DNA of 64,000 nucleotides from Chrysogorgia sp. JL179-B06 (Eukaryota; Cnidaria; Anthozoa; Scleralcyonacea; Chrysogorgiidae), in the NCBI GenBank assembly GCA_035772405.1, contig JAYKKM010000492.1:3447501-3511500 (forward strand). The letters are read 5' to 3'. This document shows, piece after piece, positions 60,870 through 64,000 of this stretch. Each line of letters begins with the position of its first letter. The first letter of the stretch is position 1. Below the pieces are notes generated by a model. The model was not told where the DNA came from, did not search any database, and worked only from the letters and a program-made list of their open reading frames with translations. The position numbers and the translations under genes are program-made.

Positions 60870-62550
60870 TAACTATTACATTTTTTTTTAAATGTACACT
60901 GTATATAAGTTCATTGGCGTGACCAGCATCAGGAACCTAAGACTGATGTAAATGCCTTTTGAAAGATCCAAACCGTATCTGAAGATTCCTTGAGATAGGT
61001 TGTTCCACAGCATGGCACCGTTATATCCGAAGCTTCTTTTTAAGAATTATTTTTAGGCTTCAGAAGTGCTAGGTTTGTATTGTTGTTTCTTTGATTATAA
61101 GTGTTCTGTTTTTTAAACTTTTCTTCTTGAGGTGTTTTAGATTTGGGGCAGTGTGGTTATTTAATATTTTGTACACGAGGACAGATTTATTGTAACATCG
61201 TTTTACATCCAGTGTTTCCCACGAGAGGGAGTCAAGAACATCGACCGCCCTAATGTCGTAACTGGCTCCGGTAATAACCCTTGCAGCACGATACTGAAAT
61301 TTTTGTAGTTTACCTTAAGTAGTTTACCACAGTTGTCCCACCAAGGCGTTATAGATGGTTTGTAGAATATTTGCAGGGACATATGGCTTTATAGCCTTTT
61401 TACACATTGTCCCAGCTAACTTTTTCGTCTATCTCGACGCCCAGACATTTATGTGTACCAGTTCGGGGAATTGGTACATTATTTAGTGAGACAGATTTCT
61501 CACAAACTTAATTATTTTTAAGATTATATGGCGATCCAATAAAGATAAGTTTTGATTTAGTTGGGTGATGTTGTCGTTTATTTTTAGCAAGCCAGTTGCG
61601 AATATTATTCAGATCAGAGTTTAGATTTCCGGTAAGTTCAGTGAAATCATAAGATGAAAAAATCTCAGTATTGTCTGCATATAGGCATGGAGTTGTATAC
61701 TTTTGAGACAATCTGGCATATCATTTATGTACAATAAGACCATTAATAAGCCCTAGATTGAACCCGGTGAAATTATTTTGAAATTATGATGTTTGACCAT
61801 TTACCACAGGGTTTGAATTTGAGAGAAAAAGTCGACTCGCAAAAAATTGTGAATTTCGAGATGCGACATGATTCTCGCCCGTAAAAATAAATGGACAATT
61901 TTAATTTATCTCGCCCGTGTAAATCACGTTAACATTTAAGTATGCCATGGTGTAAAATGATGATTCAAAGTAAGAAATAAGTAACAAAAAGAATTTACAA
62001 CATCTACGACTGCCAAAATACAAGAGATCCACGAAAACTGCAATGTAAATAAGCTTGATGGGGCCTGAGACGACAAATAGGCGGCCATTGAATTTCGTCT
62101 AGAATTTCGTAAATATTTCTGCTATATTTCCTCGTTTCACACATCTTTTTTTAGAAAAACAAAACATTGAACGCAAAAATTGAAAACGAATACTGTCGAT
62201 TCGCAAAAATAAAATTTTCGATTCGCAAGTGCCAAAAATCGGCTCGCAAATTGCGAATTGCGACCTGCTAATTCGAACCCTGTACCAGACACACTTGTTC
62301 TCTATTGGTTAGGTAAGATTCAAACAATTTAAGTTCGAGACCAGCTATTCCAAACTGATTATTCATCTTTTTTAGCAGAATTTTGTGGTCTATTGAAAGG
62401 CTTTCCGAATATCATTAAGAAACACAACCGGTTAATTTACCATCATCCATATTTGTTAGCCACTCATAGCACTTTTTTCAAGTGCCAACACGGTTGAGTA
62501 TTTTGGGCGAAAACACGATTGGAAATTCGATAGCATTGAGTTTTCGGTCA
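60870..62550 (-). mobile_element. CR1/L2-like LINE remnant, minus strand
   Basis: Minus-strand reading from 62550 down: VVFLNDIRKAFQ (RT palm) near 62420, YADNTEIFSSYDFTELTGNL near 61680 (catalytic YADD changed to YADN), KFQYRAARVITGASYDIRAV near 61290, and FGYNGAMLWNNLSQ near 61000. Ends in an A-rich tail (T-run at 60880-60890). Many stops; dead. Interrupted by 61807-62282. Confidence 0.85.
61807..62282. mobile_element. Non-autonomous DNA transposon inside the LINE remnant
   Basis: Starts CAGGGTTTGAATT and ends AATTCGAACCCTG, flanked by TACCA (61802-61806 and 62283-62287). LINE coding resumes on both sides. 476 bases, AT-rich, with several CTCGCAAA/GCGAATT motifs. CAGGG ends recall hAT, but the duplication seen is only five bases. 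Confidence 0.82.
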
Positions 62551-63110
62551 AATAAGTATATACCTGACCGAAGACTACTTTATTATTCTGGTAGTATCGA
62601 AATGAGACCATAGTTTTCACATTTTCGTCTGTCATCGGATTTATAAATTGGCGACACCCTGGCTCGAATTGCCAAAAATAGACATACAGGTATCTAGAGT
62701 TTACGCTATTTTACTCATTATCATCAAAATAACACGAATTGACGATAGCGAAGTGCAAGTATTGATGTTTGTCTGAGTCTATAATTTATTCTTGTTTATT
62801 CTTGCATTTCCAACAATAGAAAATGGCTATTTAGGAATCCCTTGAGATTCAAATTTGGTTTGTTTGTCTGAGTTTTGGTCTGTAAATAGTAACTGTGCAA
62901 TTCGCTATTGACGATTATCATCAAAATAAGGGTGAGAACAACCTGTTATCTCGTACCCAGAGCCTATGAAACTTGTCATATGATTGGTTGATGCTGAGTT
63001 CTCGCACCCAGTTTCTTTAGGAGCTATTGCTCGCGATTGGACAGGATTCATTATATGTACAGCAGTTCATGTCATATGCAAAATGACAAGGCAGATCTTG
63101 GTGGTATAGT
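62551..63110. other. Intron sequence, nothing recognised
   Basis: No gene or repeat I can support. I searched it for an N-terminal EFCAB7 exon without success. Confidence 0.5.
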
Positions 63111-63210
63111 AGCAAATATTCAAATGTATATATATATATATATACGTGTAGGTTTTGGTCTACGAAATGCAAAGAGTGCTCAACAACATATAGTTACAGT
63201 AGAGCAAATT

Positions 63211-63287
63211 GCTACAACTTGTTTCATCTGTAAAAGAATCTTCAGTCACTGCCTGAAGATTCTTTTACAGATGAAACAAGTTGTAGC
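63211..63287. repeat. 77-base palindrome of two hammerhead-like halves
   Basis: GCTACAACTTGTTTCATCTG... inverted around TCACTGC at 63249. The right half contains CTGAAGA and GATGAAACAAGTTGT, a CTGANGA/GAAA pair as in hammerhead cores. Confidence 0.85.
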
Positions 63288-63309
63288 AGACCAGTTTTGA
63301 GGTAAGCGA

Positions 63310-63494
63310 AAATCTATATATATATATATATATATATATTAGGTGAATAGACCAAAACATGGACAATTAATATCCCAATAAGTAAGAGTGCTCGATACAA
63401 ATAGTGTAGAGCTATAGTTATAAAGTATATGTAAAATCTAAACTTTTACAGATGCCGTAACACTGTGTTTCATGCCTGAGGCAATCATCAGACG

Positions 63495-63585
<91 letters not shown>

Positions 63586-63592
63586 ATATATA
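63310..63592. repeat. (TA)n microsatellites
   Basis: TA runs at about 63314-63340 and 63500-63592, with unique sequence between. Confidence 0.95.
63440..63500 (-). ncRNA. Hammerhead-ribozyme-like core, third type
   Basis: Minus strand: CTGATGA (63491-63485), TGCC-TCA-GGCA hairpin, GAAAC (63471-63467), then AACAC-A-GTGTT as a possible stem III. Stem II is fully paired apart from flanking U residues. Related to the motif at 63250-63287. Confidence 0.35.
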
Positions 63593-63901
63593 CAGTACTG
63601 CTCAGAATTAACCTAACGAAAAACGCGTTCCGAACGCGTTCTATTTCTCGTTCGGAACGCGTTTCCGAACGATATACTTTCTCTTTTAATCTCGTCTAGT
63701 GAACATATACCATAACCAGTTCAGCAATCTAAATGATCAAGTTAAATCCGTTTTTAGAAGTTTACTAAAGTCAGAAATTACGAAGTCTTCTCATTAACTT
63801 TTTAAGCGAAGTCACAAATGATGTTCCGAACGCGTTCGGAACTCGTTCAGAAGGAACGCGTTCCGAACGCGAACGCAGTGTTAGGTTATTTCTGAGCAGT
63901 A

Positions 63902-63904
<3 letters not shown>
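63593..63904. mobile_element. Tc1/mariner-like MITE inside (TA)n
   Basis: Inverted ends CAGTACTGCTCAGAATTAAC and complement (...TTTCTGAGCAGTACTG), each flanked by TA. 312 bases. The interior is rich in the self-complementary GAACGCGTTC (about 63631, 63653, 63830 and 63855). No transposase. Confidence 0.88.

Positions 63905-64000
<96 letters not shown>
63905..64000. repeat. (TA)n microsatellite to the window end
   Basis: About 48 TA units, the continuation of the array into which the MITE inserted. Confidence 0.97.

Overview
This is eukaryotic, AT-rich, repeat-rich animal DNA. Genes are split into short exons with GT/AG introns, and the intergenic and intronic space is full of LINEs, fold-back/MITE elements, tRNA-derived SINEs, LTR remnants and long microsatellites. 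A metazoan EFCAB7 orthologue together with a BCCT-family (betaine/choline/carnitine) transporter suggests an early-branching marine invertebrate. An anthozoan cnidarian is my best guess; this is inference, not something the sequence proves.

Layout. 1-7505: three head-to-tail copies of one non-LTR retrotransposon, each ending in a (TTAC)n array and each 5'-truncated copy starting inside the tail of the one before. 7950-8306 (+): last exon of an RCHY1/PIRH2-like RING E3 ligase gene whose other exons are not in view. 8402-12566: a thicket of fold-back elements. 12656-60519 (-): an EFCAB7 orthologue. I recovered eleven exons whose phases all agree. Exons encoding the N-terminus lie beyond the right edge of the window, and the last C-terminal exon was not located. 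Its introns hold a Pro/Ala/Ser/Thr-coding minisatellite (14-15 kb), a broken LINE carrying an inserted DNA transposon (21.7-25.9 kb), a decayed tyrosine-recombinase gene (27.7-28.1 kb) and many MITEs.

The EFCAB7 intron between 28671 and 60453 (about 31.8 kb) contains an entire two-exon BCCT transporter gene on the opposite strand (36116-36512 and 51429-53130). Exon 2 is fully open. Exon 1 changes frame between transmembrane segments 1 and 2 and lacks about a dozen codons, so this copy looks recently disabled.

The 14.9-kb BCCT intron in turn contains the most unusual object here: an interrupted giant palindrome (40335-50681). Each arm, about 2.4 kb once later insertions are discounted, carries a decayed viral-type FtsK/HerA DNA-packaging ATPase with an N-terminal C2H2 finger, plus a small convergent ORF. 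The arms meet at a GATC-rich minisatellite. The left arm was later invaded by fold-back elements. The right arm was invaded by a 3.1-kb DNA transposon (6-bp TSD) whose subterminal repeat expanded into a 21-bp minisatellite, and by a 1.5-kb element with TTAA target duplication.

53.5-59.0 kb holds more palindromic MITEs, the 3' end of a Ty3/Gypsy-like element and its LTR (a solo copy of this LTR is at 34-35.5 kb), and a LINE inserted into the LTR. 60.0-64.0 kb holds a SINE, Penelope-type fragments with hammerhead-ribozyme-like cores, the most upstream EFCAB7 exon seen, a LINE remnant split by a DNA transposon, and a TA-flanked MITE inside long (TA)n runs.
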